Below, piece after piece: positions 8,961 through 17,148 of a stretch of 64,000 nt of DNA. Made by a program: the position numbers and the translations under genes. The notes below the pieces were generated by a model. That model was not told the DNA's origin. It worked only from the letters and a program-made list of their open reading frames with translations, and searched no databases. Source of the DNA: Bacillus sp. ISL-7 (GTDB lineage: Bacteria; Bacillota; Bacilli; Bacillales_B; DSM-18226); the NCBI RefSeq assembly GCF_018613065.1, contig NZ_JAGGQW010000041.1, positions 62,001 to 126,000 of the forward strand. The letters run 5' to 3'. Within the stretch, counting starts at the first letter, position 1, and each line of letters opens with the position of its first letter.

Positions 8961-10076
8961 TTAAGCGAGTGTAGTAAGTTTTTCTTTTATAAAAGGATAA
9001 AGGCTTACTGCTAGATGAATATTCAAAATTTGTTGACTATCAGATAAATCAGTGGAAAGAATTTCTTCAATCCTTTTTAACCGATACATCAATGTATTGG
9101 TATGAACATGGATGGATTCTGCTGCTTCTTTCGCATTTTGATTGTGTTCAAGATATGCAAACAACGAAGGTAGCAGTTCGCCTTTACGGGATTGGTCATA
9201 TTCAAACAGAGGCCCGAGTACTTCCATGATAAAATCAATAAGTTCTTCTTCGGTATTTTGTAGCAAAAGTCTTTGAACGCCAAGTTCTTTATAACTAATC
9301 ACTTGGTTTTTCCCTCCATAACTTTGAAGGAATTGAAGACATTTCGCTGCCACCTGCATCGATTTAGTAACTTTTAATAAGCTGGAATGAATTCTCCCAA
9401 TACCTATCGAAACATTAGTGCCCCAATTTTTAATTTGGATTTCCTGTTGAAATTTAGACACCAGCTCTTTAACTTGATGGTGTGCATAGGCAGGTGAAAC
9501 CTTTTGTTGAAAAGTAAGGAGTACAACGATTTGGTCGTGATTTCTAACCGCCATCCCTTTTAAAGAATTTATTATAAATACTCGGTTGGCCAACTGAACA
9601 AGGTGGCGAATGATGCTGTTCCTTTTATGTGTATTGTCCATTTCGTCTAACCGGATAATAACAGCTAAATAATCACCCATCGGTTCGAAATCCATCTGTT
9701 TCGCTTTTTGAAGAATGGTGCCGTCTACCTGTCCAGAAAATAGAACATCAATGAGCCCCCCATTTATTTTTTCCTGTGCATCAAAAATAGCTTGATCCTT
9801 TACAAGTTCGAGTGAGATAACGGTACATGCATGCTCCAATGCTGCGATATCAACAACACGCATTTTTTCAGGAGAAACGATAATTAGTGAGCCATAAAGC
9901 GTTGGCTTGGCCCCAATTGGAAGGACGGTTATACACTGATTTGCTTTATTCATGTTGGTTTCAATGATCAAATAAGTGATAATCGAATCGAGCCCTTCAC
10001 CGTGTAAAACAAGGGCAGCCAATCGATTATGGATATCCACAGACCGAGAGCCTTGTAACACAATTGTTCCCAGCAT
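8961..10076 (-). pseudogene. PucR/CdaR family regulator, N-terminal domain deleted
   Basis: Transcriptional regulator with a C-terminal PucR-type helix-turn-helix (around residues 310-365: LEHNQNAKEAAESIHVHTN, then LMYRLKRIEEIL) and the preceding GGDEF-like/CdaR middle region. Full PucR proteins have about 120-150 more residues at the N-terminus, the ligand-sensing domain. Here the frame begins with IHNRLAALVLHGEGLDSI-like linker sequence, an in-frame TGA lies just upstream of the ATG, and no ribosome site precedes it. On the other side of the break lies the 3' end of a divergent symporter gene, so one deletion took both 5' ends and the shared promoter. It is probably non-functional, though a truncated DNA-binding protein cannot be excluded. 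Confidence 0.75.
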
Positions 10077-10078
10077 TG

Positions 10079-10168
10079 GTATTCAGCTTAGCTAAAAAGA
10101 ACGTGGTGACAAAAGCTGGTGCGTTTGCCGGTATTGCAGTGGGGGTGTTTTATTTTTGTAACGTTTAA
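10079..10168 (+). pseudogene. C-terminal remnant of a sodium:solute symporter
   Basis: Thirty codons in one frame read VFSLAKKNVVTKAGAFAGIA then VGVFYFCNV and a stop. The KKNVVTKAGAFAGIAVGV pattern is typical of a late loop-helix of SSS-family symporters (xxATKxGAxAGxxxGV). Everything upstream is gone and the DNA passes straight into the truncated PucR gene on the other strand. The terminal few residues are probably also altered. Assignment to the family rests on this one motif. Confidence 0.5.
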
Positions 10169-10178
10169 ATCAGTGAAA

Positions 10179-10769
10179 TTAATCAGTCTGTTTTTGAATT
10201 TCTTCTTCCTTATGATTCATCAAGAAAAATGTTAATGGCTGGTCGGAACCCGTCATTAATTTATACACATAGGAAGAAGTAAGTTTATAGCCGTCGTCTA
10301 TTTTTGTAGCCAAATAATTCGTCCGTTCGAACAGAATGGACCGGATATGATTGATTTGACGGGAGATTTTGTCCATTAATGCTTCTTGATTGTCTAAGCG
10401 CTGTAAAACTCCGCCTTGAAACGCCTCTTGTTTCGCCATTTTTTCTGCAACCATTTTTTGTAGTTCGAGCTGTTCATTCAGTTGGAGGACAAGCCCATGA
10501 TTCGCATCCTCGTACCTCTCCAACCTTCTTTGTAAATCATTTAGTTGATTGCCAACATGGTTCCACTGGTTGAAGTGTGTTTCTTCTTGATGTTGGGATT
10601 GCATACCTAATTCAGATAAGGCTTTTTTGAGTGCAGTATTCGCTATTTGCTGTTCAGAAATTAATTGAGACAGGAAATCCTGTCTTGATATGACTTGATT
10701 GGTCGCTTGTGGATTTTGTTTGTTTTTATAAACATCCGGATGTTCACTGTTATTAATGAATAATCCCAT
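10179..10769 (-). CDS. Coiled-coil protein of unknown function
   Basis: A 196-residue soluble protein beginning MGLFINNSEHPDVYKNKQ. From about residue 25 to 160 it is rich in Gln, Glu, Leu and Asn with heptad-like spacing (for example LNDLQRRLERYEDANHGLVL, then QLNEQLELQKMVAEKMAKQE), so a long coiled coil is likely. The C-terminal part (YKLTSSYVYKLMTGSDQPLT) is less helical. No catalytic motif, signal peptide or membrane segment. I chose ATG 10769 because AGGCGGAGAGAGG lies just upstream; the frame is open further but without a ribosome site. It lies downstream of the HAD gene, separated by a terminator. Function not recognised. Confidence 0.7.
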   Translation of the reverse strand: MGLFINNSEHPDVYKNKQNPQATNQVISRQDFLSQLISEQQIANTALKKALSELGMQSQHQEETHFNQWNHVGNQLNDLQRRLERYEDANHGLVLQLNEQLELQKMVAEKMAKQEAFQGGVLQRLDNQEALMDKISRQINHIRSILFERTNYLATKIDDGYKLTSSYVYKLMTGSDQPLTFFLMNHKEEEIQKQTD

Positions 10770-10863
10770 ACCTCTCTCCGCCTTTTTTTGTATTTGGTTG
10801 GAATATTTTATGCTTGAAAAACTAAAGAGGGGACATGATTGGGCTGTTGGAAAGGAAAAAGTG

Positions 10864-10902
10864 CAAAAAAACAACGCTCGGAAAAATTCCATGCGTTGTT
10901 TC
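10864..10902 (-). terminator. Terminator of the HAD phosphatase gene
   Basis: Read on the minus strand: AAACAACGC ... GCGTTGTTT followed by a T run (A run at 10865-10870 on +). It ends the gene at 10918-11739. Confidence 0.85.
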
Positions 10903-10917
10903 GATAAAATTTTATTA

Positions 10918-11739
10918 TCAAACAAGAGTCGGTGTTTTCAATACGAATTTTTCTACAACCTTTGCAACACCATCATTCATATTGCTGTCAGTGACAAAGT
11001 TAGCTTTTGCTTTAATATCGTCTGGAGCATTCCCCATAGCAACACCTAAGCCTGCAAACTCAATCATTGCAAGGTCATTATAGCTGTCTCCAATTGCGAT
11101 GACTTCTTCGCGCTTAATCCCCAGTTGTTGAATCAAATGGCTAAGGCTTGTACCTTTCGTGACGCCATGCTCCGTAAATTCTAGAAAGAATGGTTTGGAA
11201 CGCATGACACTTAGATGACCAGCTAACTCTTGGTGCAGTTTTTCTTCTACATCCGCAAGTTTTGTTTCATCTTCAAGCATCAGCACTTTTACCACAGGTT
11301 CCGATACAGCCTCCACGAAACTACCGACTTCAATTATTTCTAGGCCAGTAATTTCTCCTTCAATATTTGTGAATTGGTTTCCAGCCTCGGTAACAATCTG
11401 ATCCCCAACATACGTATGAATCCAAACATTTTCACGACGACTTACTTCATATAAATAGTGAACGACATCAGGCGATAAAGTGCTGCTAAACAGTTCTTCA
11501 CCAGTTTGACAGTTAATAATTTTAGCGCCATTAAAAGAAAGAATAAAGCTGCCGAAATCATTCAACCGCAGTTCTTCAGCAATAGCATACATGGCTGACG
11601 TAGGCCGGCCAGAAGCTAACACCACTTTCACTCCTAATTCTTGTGCATCCATAAGTGCACGCTTTGTGCGGTCAGATATCGTGTGGTCGTCCTGCAATAG
11701 TGTATCGTCTAAATCAAGTACAATCATTTTATAATGCAT
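10918..11739 (-). CDS. Cof-type HAD-superfamily phosphatase
   Basis: Mg-dependent sugar-phosphate or nucleotide-type phosphatase of the HAD IIB (Cof/YidA) subfamily, cytosolic, 273 residues. The motifs are complete: motif I DLDDTLLQ at residues 9-16 (Asp nucleophile and acid/base), motif II VLASGRP, motif III Lys in the RSKPFFLEF/GVTKGTS region, and motif IV IGDSYNDLAMIEFAG. It resembles YxeH and relatives in Bacillus; the in vivo substrate is uncertain for this group. It starts at ATG with AAAGGAG nine bases upstream and is a single-gene unit ended by a clear terminator. Confidence 0.93.
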   Translation of the reverse strand: MHYKMIVLDLDDTLLQDDHTISDRTKRALMDAQELGVKVVLASGRPTSAMYAIAEELRLNDFGSFILSFNGAKIINCQTGEELFSSTLSPDVVHYLYEVSRRENVWIHTYVGDQIVTEAGNQFTNIEGEITGLEIIEVGSFVEAVSEPVVKVLMLEDETKLADVEEKLHQELAGHLSVMRSKPFFLEFTEHGVTKGTSLSHLIQQLGIKREEVIAIGDSYNDLAMIEFAGLGVAMGNAPDDIKAKANFVTDSNMNDGVAKVVEKFVLKTPTLV

Positions 11740-11929
11740 TCTTGAAGTCTCCTTTAAACATATGTCATCTAACTATCTTACTATAAATCTAGTGAAAATA
11801 CGTCTTACAATTGAATCCAATTCGTAGTTATCGAATAATAAATGGGAGGTTCTTATTTTTATAAAATTATGTCATACTTAAGTGAACGTAAGTTATGTAA
11901 TCAACGGAAGTACTGGAGGCTTTTCAAAG

Positions 11930-12502
11930 ATGAATCGTTGCGGTTGGGTAAATCAGGATCCACTATATATTGATTATCACGATTATGAATGGGGAGTTCC
12001 GGTCTATGATGATCGCCTGCTATTTGAGTACTTAAATCTCGAAGGGGCCCAGGCAGGACTGAGTTGGTACACCATTTTAAAAAAGAGAGAGAACTACCGG
12101 AAAGCTTTTGATAACTTTGAAGCAGAAAAAATTATCCGCTATGATGAAAAGAAAATCGAAGAATTAATCCATAATGAAGGAATTGTCCGAAATAAGCTAA
12201 AAATCAATGCAGTCATTACCAACGCACATGCGTTTTTGAAGGTTGTGGAGGAGTTTGGCTCATTTAGTAAGTACATATGGTCCTTTGTTGGCGGTAAGCC
12301 GATTCAAAACCACTTCCGTGAAATGAAAGATGTTCCTGCAATCACGGATATTAGTGATCAATTAAGTAAAGATTTAAAGAAGCGCGGCTTCAAATTTGTT
12401 GGCTCGACCATCTGTTATGCCTTCATGCAAGCGACAGGAATGGTGAATGACCATATCGTGACCTGTGAATGTTATCAAAAAACAAATCAAATAACGAACT
12501 AA
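11930..12502 (+). CDS. tag: DNA-3-methyladenine glycosylase I
   Basis: Base-excision repair enzyme removing 3-methyladenine from alkylated DNA. The 190 residues match the usual Tag size of about 187. The zinc-binding residues of the family are visible: Cys near the N-terminus (MNRCGWV), His in YHDYEWGVP, and His and Cys in NDHIVTCEC near the C-terminus. The core LEGAQAGLSWYTILKKRENY is the helix-hairpin-helix family signature. The frame is open upstream, but ATG 11930 is preceded by CTGGAGG and gives the canonical MNRCGW start. It is a single gene with its own terminator. Confidence 0.96.
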   Translation: MNRCGWVNQDPLYIDYHDYEWGVPVYDDRLLFEYLNLEGAQAGLSWYTILKKRENYRKAFDNFEAEKIIRYDEKKIEELIHNEGIVRNKLKINAVITNAHAFLKVVEEFGSFSKYIWSFVGGKPIQNHFREMKDVPAITDISDQLSKDLKKRGFKFVGSTICYAFMQATGMVNDHIVTCECYQKTNQITN

Positions 12503-12508
12503 TGAAAA

Positions 12509-12545
12509 AAAGCGACTATCTCAATGTAGAGACATCGCTTTCCTT
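12509..12545 (+). terminator. Terminator of tag
   Basis: Imperfect stem AAAGCGA...CTC / GAG...TCGCTTT with a weak T-rich tail just after the tag stop. Confidence 0.55.
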
Positions 12546-12676
12546 AGGTTGTGTAAAGAAAAATATAAAGATGGCAATTGACAGTAAAAATAAAAATATT
12601 TCTGCTTTAGAGGGCTCGAATGTTGGGAGGTCTGTTAAGGACACCACTTCCTTCTTAATTAGATTTGATTAAAATT
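12546..12676. other. No recognised gene
   Basis: A short Lys/Ser-rich frame (12469-12672) overlaps the end of tag and its terminator and has no ribosome site; I do not believe it. Nothing else is visible in this stretch. Confidence 0.5.
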
Positions 12677-12874
12677 TCAGGTTCGATTTCGCGCTCTTCC
12701 AGTTAGCGGCCCACCAACAGATAGGGCAAATCCTCCTGGTTCTATAATAAGTCTAACAACTGTCACTTGACCTGTTAATAATAAAAATGCTGTTATAATA
12801 TCAATAGTTCGTGGGATAGATATAACTGTTTGTAGGCCATTTTCTAAGTCACAACTACTTTTCAACGATGTCAC
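12677..12874 (-). CDS. Possible small protein, 65 residues, unknown
   Basis: A GTG-started frame with a hydrophobic middle and end (RTIDIITAFLLLTGQVTVV, then IIEPGGFALSVGGPLTG). The hydrophobic/Gly pattern looks protein-like and reminds me of small hypothetical Bacillus proteins, but the possible ribosome site (GAGTAGG) is too close to the GTG and an in-frame TAG lies just upstream. It may be the end of a decayed gene. Low confidence. Confidence 0.35.
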   Translation of the reverse strand: MTSLKSSCDLENGLQTVISIPRTIDIITAFLLLTGQVTVVRLIIEPGGFALSVGGPLTGRARNRT

Positions 12875-12993
12875 AACCTACTCAACTTAAACTATTCATG
12901 TACAACGATAATGACCAGGATAGAAATCTTTGCAGCTAAAGCATATCTTTTGAATATTATGAAATGAATCGAAGGGTGCTACTCATTTCACAA

Positions 12994-13029
12994 AAAGAAA
13001 GCCCATCACAACCGTGATGGGCTTTCTTA
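12994..13029 (-). terminator. Terminator after the first 54-residue gene
   Basis: A 15-bp perfect stem AAGAAAGCCCATCAC / GTGATGGGCTTTCTT; on the minus strand it is followed by T-rich DNA, so it ends the small gene at 13048-13212. Confidence 0.85.
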
Positions 13030-13047
13030 GCAAGAAAAATAGCTTGC

Positions 13048-13212
13048 TTATGACTGTGCAGGTTTATCAAGCGTGAAATCTGATGTTGGCAAAGTAATGA
13101 TCTTGCCGCCAATTTGGACATGAATGGTGTCGTTGAAAATGGCTTTCACAATTCCCTTTAAGGAGATGGTTGAATTGACAGAGATTTTTTTAGATTCAGC
13201 TTGGTTTGCCAC
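13048..13212 (-). CDS. Small paralogous protein A (54 residues), unknown
   Basis: Encodes 54 residues from a GTG (MANQAESKKISVNSTISLKG ... TLDKPAQS). A second copy lies at 14766-14927. Between the two the core ISVNSTISLKGIVKAIFNDT, then HVQIGGKIITLP is almost identical in protein, while many codon third positions differ, so both copies have been kept as protein. The alternating polar/hydrophobic pattern suggests a small beta-barrel (SH3/OB-like), an inference. The start is uncertain: no ATG occurs in frame, and GAAAGG lies 10 bases before the GTG. Family not recognised. Confidence 0.65.
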   Translation of the reverse strand: MANQAESKKISVNSTISLKGIVKAIFNDTIHVQIGGKIITLPTSDFTLDKPAQS

Positions 13213-13452
13213 AATATCAACGCCTTTCGAAAATTGGTAGAAATATAGGAACTTATAACAAAAAAATAAAGATACATTAAATTATTCGGAAAAATATTAG
13301 AAACTCCTGCTAAGGCAAGGGGATTTTTATAAAAAAAATCGGTCATGTTTTAATCTATCTATATTGCAAAGGGGTGTTAAAACAATAATAGCGACTTAAC
13401 ATGAACCGTAAGTCAAGTATCGCATTTTTGAGGTTGTCTGTCAACGGAAACA

Positions 13453-13466
13453 TGAACTCTGGTTCA
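13453..13466. promoter_or_regulatory. Candidate TetR-family operator
   Basis: Inverted repeat TGAAC-TCTG-GTTCA, 40 bp before the TetR start, overlapping the -35 region of a promoter whose -10 is TATGAT at 13483-13488. A second inverted repeat (GACTTA ... TAAGTC) lies further upstream near 13394-13415. Placement fits autorepression. Confidence 0.45.
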
Positions 13467-13505
13467 AATTTTAAAATCGTGGTATGATATATTTGAGGTG
13501 ATAAA

Positions 13506-14174
13506 ATGCCAGACAGTGATGACCTATTAATTGGTGAATTCCCTTTTCTCCCAAAACAGGAACGGGCCCAACAAAAAAGAAATGCACTGCTCGAAAGTGG
13601 ACAAATTTTGTTTATTTCGAAGGGGTACGAGCAAACTACTGCTAAGGAAATTGCTGCCCATGCAGGTGTTGCTACCGGTACCTTTTATCGTTATTTTTCA
13701 GATAAACGCCAACTTTTAATGTCATTATTAGAAGACAAATTAGACAAGCTTCTCCCACCTGAACCTAGTTGGATTTCCCGTGATCCAGTAACATTATTAG
13801 CATCACTTTTAGAAGCCCATAATAAACGCCTTAATGAGTTAGGGATACAGCGTGTGTTGCCTGAGTTAGTGATGAAAGATCCTGGTCTTGCTGAATTTTT
13901 GGGTAGCGCACGAAGGAAAATTCATTCGAGAATTTTGTTAGGGCTGAAACAAGCGGAAGAAAAAGGATTAACCTGGGAGGATCTCGATTTAGAAACTGTC
14001 GCGTGGGCAATTTTAGTCTTAGTGGAAAATGGTCATGGGAAAGAAGGACAAACTGGGAAAAGAGCGGATTTTCTAGAAATTTCGAAAGTAATTTGCCGGA
14101 TGGTTTTTCCACCAGATGTGTTACAGCAATTGCAAAATACGGATGAAACGAATAATCGAAAATTCAATCAATGA
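13506..14174 (+). CDS. TetR/AcrR family transcriptional regulator
   Basis: A 222-residue one-component repressor. The N-terminal TetR DNA-binding domain (about residues 18-65) has the typical helix-turn-helix ESGQILFISKGYEQTTAKEI and the following AAHAGVATGTFYRYFSDKRQ. The C-terminal ligand domain is divergent, as usual. It starts at ATG with GAGGTG upstream. A CBS-domain gene starts 13 bp after its stop, so the two are probably cotranscribed. The inverted repeat over its promoter suggests self-control. The inducer is unknown. Confidence 0.93.
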   Translation: MPDSDDLLIGEFPFLPKQERAQQKRNALLESGQILFISKGYEQTTAKEIAAHAGVATGTFYRYFSDKRQLLMSLLEDKLDKLLPPEPSWISRDPVTLLASLLEAHNKRLNELGIQRVLPELVMKDPGLAEFLGSARRKIHSRILLGLKQAEEKGLTWEDLDLETVAWAILVLVENGHGKEGQTGKRADFLEISKVICRMVFPPDVLQQLQNTDETNNRKFNQ

Positions 14175-14187
14175 GAGTGGTGTCGAT

Positions 14188-14664
14188 ATGATAAATGTTC
14201 AGGTAAAGGATTTTATGGTTAAAGATGTTATATCAGCTAGTCCAAGTGCTTCCATTAAAGATGTAATGACATTGTTTGTTGGGAAAAAAATTGGCGGTTT
14301 ACCGATTATCGATGAGAATGGTGTGCTACGTGGATTTGTAACAGATGGTGACATTTTACGGGCAATCAGTCCAGTCGATCGTCGGATTCATGATTATTTT
14401 TCTCTTATCACATATGTTGCAAAAGAAAACATGGAGAATCGCTTGAGAGAATTAGCTGACAGGGAAGTCATTCGGATTGCAAAAACCCACGGAATCGTAA
14501 CCGTCCATCCTGAAGATGAAATGAAAAAAGTTGTCTCTCTATTGTCTAAGCATCACTTTAAAAAACTACCTGTTGTTGATGAGTCTAATCATGTGGTTGG
14601 TGTAATTAGCAGGGGAGATGTCATTCGCAGCATACAAGAAACGATTATTAATGATTGGCAATGA
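14188..14664 (+). CDS. CBS-domain protein
   Basis: A 158-residue protein of two CBS motifs in tandem: residues 5-60 (VKDFMVKDVISASPSASIKD, then FVTDGDILRA) and about 95-155 (THGIVTVHPEDEMKKVVSLL, then VVGVISRGDVIRSI). Such stand-alone CBS pairs bind adenosine nucleotides (AMP, ATP, SAM) and act as sensors. I chose ATG 14188 (MINVQVKDFM) because GAGAGTGGTG lies upstream and the TetR gene ends just before; the frame extends into the TetR gene. Its partner is unknown; the operon with a TetR regulator suggests a regulatory role. Confidence 0.88.
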   Translation: MINVQVKDFMVKDVISASPSASIKDVMTLFVGKKIGGLPIIDENGVLRGFVTDGDILRAISPVDRRIHDYFSLITYVAKENMENRLRELADREVIRIAKTHGIVTVHPEDEMKKVVSLLSKHHFKKLPVVDESNHVVGVISRGDVIRSIQETIINDWQ

Positions 14665-14678
14665 TAGTCTTGCAACTG

Positions 14679-14714
14679 AGACAGCCCTTCATTTTAAAGG
14701 GAAGGGCTGTCTTT
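14679..14714 (+). terminator. Terminator of the TetR-CBS pair
   Basis: Stem GACAGCCCTTC / GAAGGGCTGTC with a short CTTT tail. Confidence 0.8.
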
Positions 14715-14765
14715 GGAAAGAATATACTCCTATTGTTCCATTATAATAACCTTTGTAAGACTAAA

Positions 14766-14927
14766 CTATTGAAGTGGTTTTTCAAGCAGGAGTTCAGATG
14801 CTGGGAGCGTTATGATTTTCCCGCCAATTTGCACATGAACGGTATCGTTGAAAATGGCTTTTACAATTCCTTTTAATGAAATTGTCGAATTAACAGAGAT
14901 TTTTTTCGCTTCAGCTTTGTTTGCCAA
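14766..14927 (-). CDS. Small paralogous protein B (53 residues), unknown
   Basis: Second copy of the small protein at 13048-13212: MANKAEAKKISVNSTISLKG ... LEKPLQ. About 80 percent of residues match copy A by eye, with most nucleotide differences at third codon positions. The start appears to be TTG; AAGGG precedes it. The upstream non-coding DNA (GATAATTTA... CTTTATTT) is also related between the copies, so a segment with promoter was duplicated. The two copies lie in the same orientation on either side of the TetR-CBS pair. Function unknown. Confidence 0.65.
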   Translation of the reverse strand: MANKAEAKKISVNSTISLKGIVKAIFNDTVHVQIGGKIITLPASELLLEKPLQ

Positions 14928-15090
14928 ATTAACCAACACCCTTCGAAATAGTTATGAAAATATTATATATGAAGATAAGGAAATAAAGCCAGAATAAATT
15001 ATCAGAAAAGTTAAAAAAATTTACATTTTGTGAACGCAAAAATAATTTTTCTTCTATTCTTATGTGGGATGCAAATGATTGGTGAGTATT

Positions 15091-16212
15091 TTACGCTATT
15101 CCCTTTTTAAAGGTAAGATGTATTTGTATGATTTCAGAACGACTGCCAATCCGAAGTGGAGGACCCCAAAAACCATAACCGGATGAAACAATGGAATGAA
15201 GCTGACTTTTCTGAAGATAGCCCCAATCATTTTCAAATATCCTTTTTGTAATCAGATGATTCGGTGCCATTTGACCTCTGTGTGTATGGCCTGATAAAAG
15301 TAAGTCGACACGATTTTCTTGCGCATGGGTTATTTCAGCTGGCTGATGATCCATCATAATAATTGGCAGGGATGGATCAATATCAGTTAGAATAGCTTCA
15401 ATCGGTAGCCGATTTCGATCAGTTTTGTCTTTTCGACCTGCAAGATAAAAGCTGTCAGCTATTTTGAGTACTTGATCCAATAGGATAGTTATCCCGATTC
15501 GTTCCATTTCCTGCAAAAACTTTGGAATCCCACCGCCATAATATTCATGATTTCCTAGAACTCCATAGACACCTAAGGGGGCCGATAACTCCTTCATTAC
15601 ATCACCCATTTTCTTTTGAGTAAATGGCTCGGGATCGTCGTCAATGATATCGCCTGGCAGTAAAATGATATCCGGCTTTAGAGCGTTTACATTGCGGACA
15701 AGACGGCGAATATGTCGGATGCCTGAAAGTCTGCCAAAATGCATATCAGAGGCCATGGCAATTCGAAGCTCAGTTAGATTGCCCACCTGTTTTGGAATGA
15801 CAAGTGAAAAAGTCCGAACGACAGGGCTATATGCATTAAACGTTCCGAAGATAAATAGAATAACAAAAGATATTAACACCGCTCCTCCTACCCAATTGAT
15901 GACTGATGTTGTGGAAAGATCAGCAAAAATGAGAACAAAGGCAACAAGATTGGAAAGAGGCAAGAAAAGGATGGCATATTGGAATAATCCAAACCAATAA
16001 GAGCCGATCATTTTAAATAGAGGCACTTTTTTTATGAAATGTCCGATGATGTATGAATAGGAAATGAGACTAACGACTAAACCGTAAATCCATTTATCCT
16101 GCAAATTAAATACTGAATGCAGCCAAACCCAGCCGTTCCAACCGATATAAAATGTTATGGCAGAATATACAATTATGATGGTCATGAAATTTATCAAGTA
16201 GCGTGGGTTCAT
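15091..16212 (-). CDS. Membrane-anchored metallophosphoesterase
   Basis: Calcineurin-like phosphoesterase of the YkuE/YaeI type, 373 residues. The N-terminal 120 residues form about four hydrophobic helices (for example FMTIIIVYSAITFYIGWNGW). The C-terminal catalytic domain has the full dimetal motif set: SDMHFGRLSG, LPGDIIDD, GNHEYYGG, MDHQP and SGHTHRGQ. I chose ATG 16212 (MNPRYLINF), which has AAAGGAG seven bases upstream, rather than the longer frame. Probably acts on lipid or envelope phosphoesters at the membrane (inference). Single gene. Confidence 0.92.
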   Translation of the reverse strand: MNPRYLINFMTIIIVYSAITFYIGWNGWVWLHSVFNLQDKWIYGLVVSLISYSYIIGHFIKKVPLFKMIGSYWFGLFQYAILFLPLSNLVAFVLIFADLSTTSVINWVGGAVLISFVILFIFGTFNAYSPVVRTFSLVIPKQVGNLTELRIAMASDMHFGRLSGIRHIRRLVRNVNALKPDIILLPGDIIDDDPEPFTQKKMGDVMKELSAPLGVYGVLGNHEYYGGGIPKFLQEMERIGITILLDQVLKIADSFYLAGRKDKTDRNRLPIEAILTDIDPSLPIIMMDHQPAEITHAQENRVDLLLSGHTHRGQMAPNHLITKRIFENDWGYLQKSQLHSIVSSGYGFWGPPLRIGSRSEIIQIHLTFKKGIA

Positions 16213-16580
16213 CGATTGCTCCTTTATTGAGGGAATATTCCATAAACATGAAATGTAGTTCAAGTATTGCATTGGCATGCAAGGGCTGTCAATTAATCCA
16301 ACCCATTTGAATCAGATTACGATGGGATGTAGTGACATTGAAAAGGTAAGTAAGGTTAGTCCTTCATCAAAAATCGTCGTGGTCCATATGGAAGCTTGGA
16401 ATCATTACTCGTATTGTCACGAAAGGATTTAATGCAATATTTTAGGTCACCAGCTATAGTAATCATACTATCTATGAACACATTTAGTGATTATGGATGA
16501 TAAGGGTAAAAGATGTCATGGATAGATATTTTAGAAATATAATTTCTTTTTCAAAACATTTTCAATGCATATTAAGGATA
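16213..16580. other. Intergenic, nothing recognised
   Basis: About 370 bp upstream of the metallophosphoesterase. Frames are short and broken and I see no convincing promoter, RNA or repeat before 16581. Confidence 0.5.
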
Positions 16581-16675
16581 TGAAGGACAAAACCTGGTAA
16601 GAGTATAGGAGAAATGTCTTTCAAGAAGCCTCTGAAGGACAAAATCTTGAAACAGTACAGGTTAAATGTCTTTCA
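16581..16675. repeat. Two 43-bp imperfect repeats with complementary ends
   Basis: Copies at 16581-16623 and 16633-16675. Each begins TGAAGGACAAAA and ends AAATGTCTTTCA, so the ends TGAAGGACA and TGTCTTTCA are near-complementary and each copy can fold back as a hairpin. The middle shares AAGAGTATAGGAG / AACAGTACAGGTT. The units lie 75 bp before the csoR start. Confidence 0.8.
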
Positions 16676-16749
16676 TAAATCTTTTGTAGCAACCGTTCCC
16701 GTCACTTTCCTGAGGTATGATATAATATTCCCAAAAAGGAGGCGGACCA

Positions 16750-17097
16750 ATGTCTAATGAAGTAGGGAAGGTAGATGAACTTTTTGAAAATACCTGCTGC
16801 TCAGATGAAGGAAGCGATCGTAAGAGTCATCATCCGGATAAAGTGAAAAATAATCTTGTTACGAGACTTAATCGAATTGAAGGGCAAATTCGAGGCATTA
16901 AGGGCTTAATTGAGAAAGATACGTATTGTGATGATGTCATAAACCAGATATCGGCCACACAATCCGCCTTAAATAGCGTAGCCAAAATCCTGCTTGAAGG
17001 TCATTTGAAAAGCTGTGTTGTCGAAAGAATTCAAGAAGGTGATTTTGAAGTCTTGGATGAAGTTCTCGTCACCATCCAAAAATTAATGAAAAAATAA
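16750..17097 (+). CDS. csoR: CsoR-family metal-sensing repressor
   Basis: All-helical repressor of the CsoR/RcnR family, 115 residues. Core NRIEGQIRGIKGLIEKDTYC is the family signature. The Cu(I) ligand set Cys-x-His-x-Cys is visible: Cys in DTYCDDV, then His and Cys four residues apart in GHLKSC. The His pair at the N-terminus (KSHHPD) may also bind metal. CstR persulfide sensors lack the His, so copper is the better guess. It starts at ATG after AAAGGAGG. The usual partners copZ and copA are not adjacent here; the gene stands alone with a terminator. Confidence 0.9.
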   Translation: MSNEVGKVDELFENTCCSDEGSDRKSHHPDKVKNNLVTRLNRIEGQIRGIKGLIEKDTYCDDVINQISATQSALNSVAKILLEGHLKSCVVERIQEGDFEVLDEVLVTIQKLMKK

Positions 17098-17148
17098 TCT
17101 AGTCTATTGGTGTTTAAGGACAATCAAAAAATAATATTTTTCGACGGA

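Noticed and set aside
12469..12672. Small gene overlapping the end of tag
   Set aside because: It runs through the tag terminator, lacks a ribosome site and has no recognisable protein features.
13158..13346. 62-residue protein on the minus strand
   Set aside because: It overlaps small gene A in another frame; the conserved frame is that of gene A, shared with copy B.
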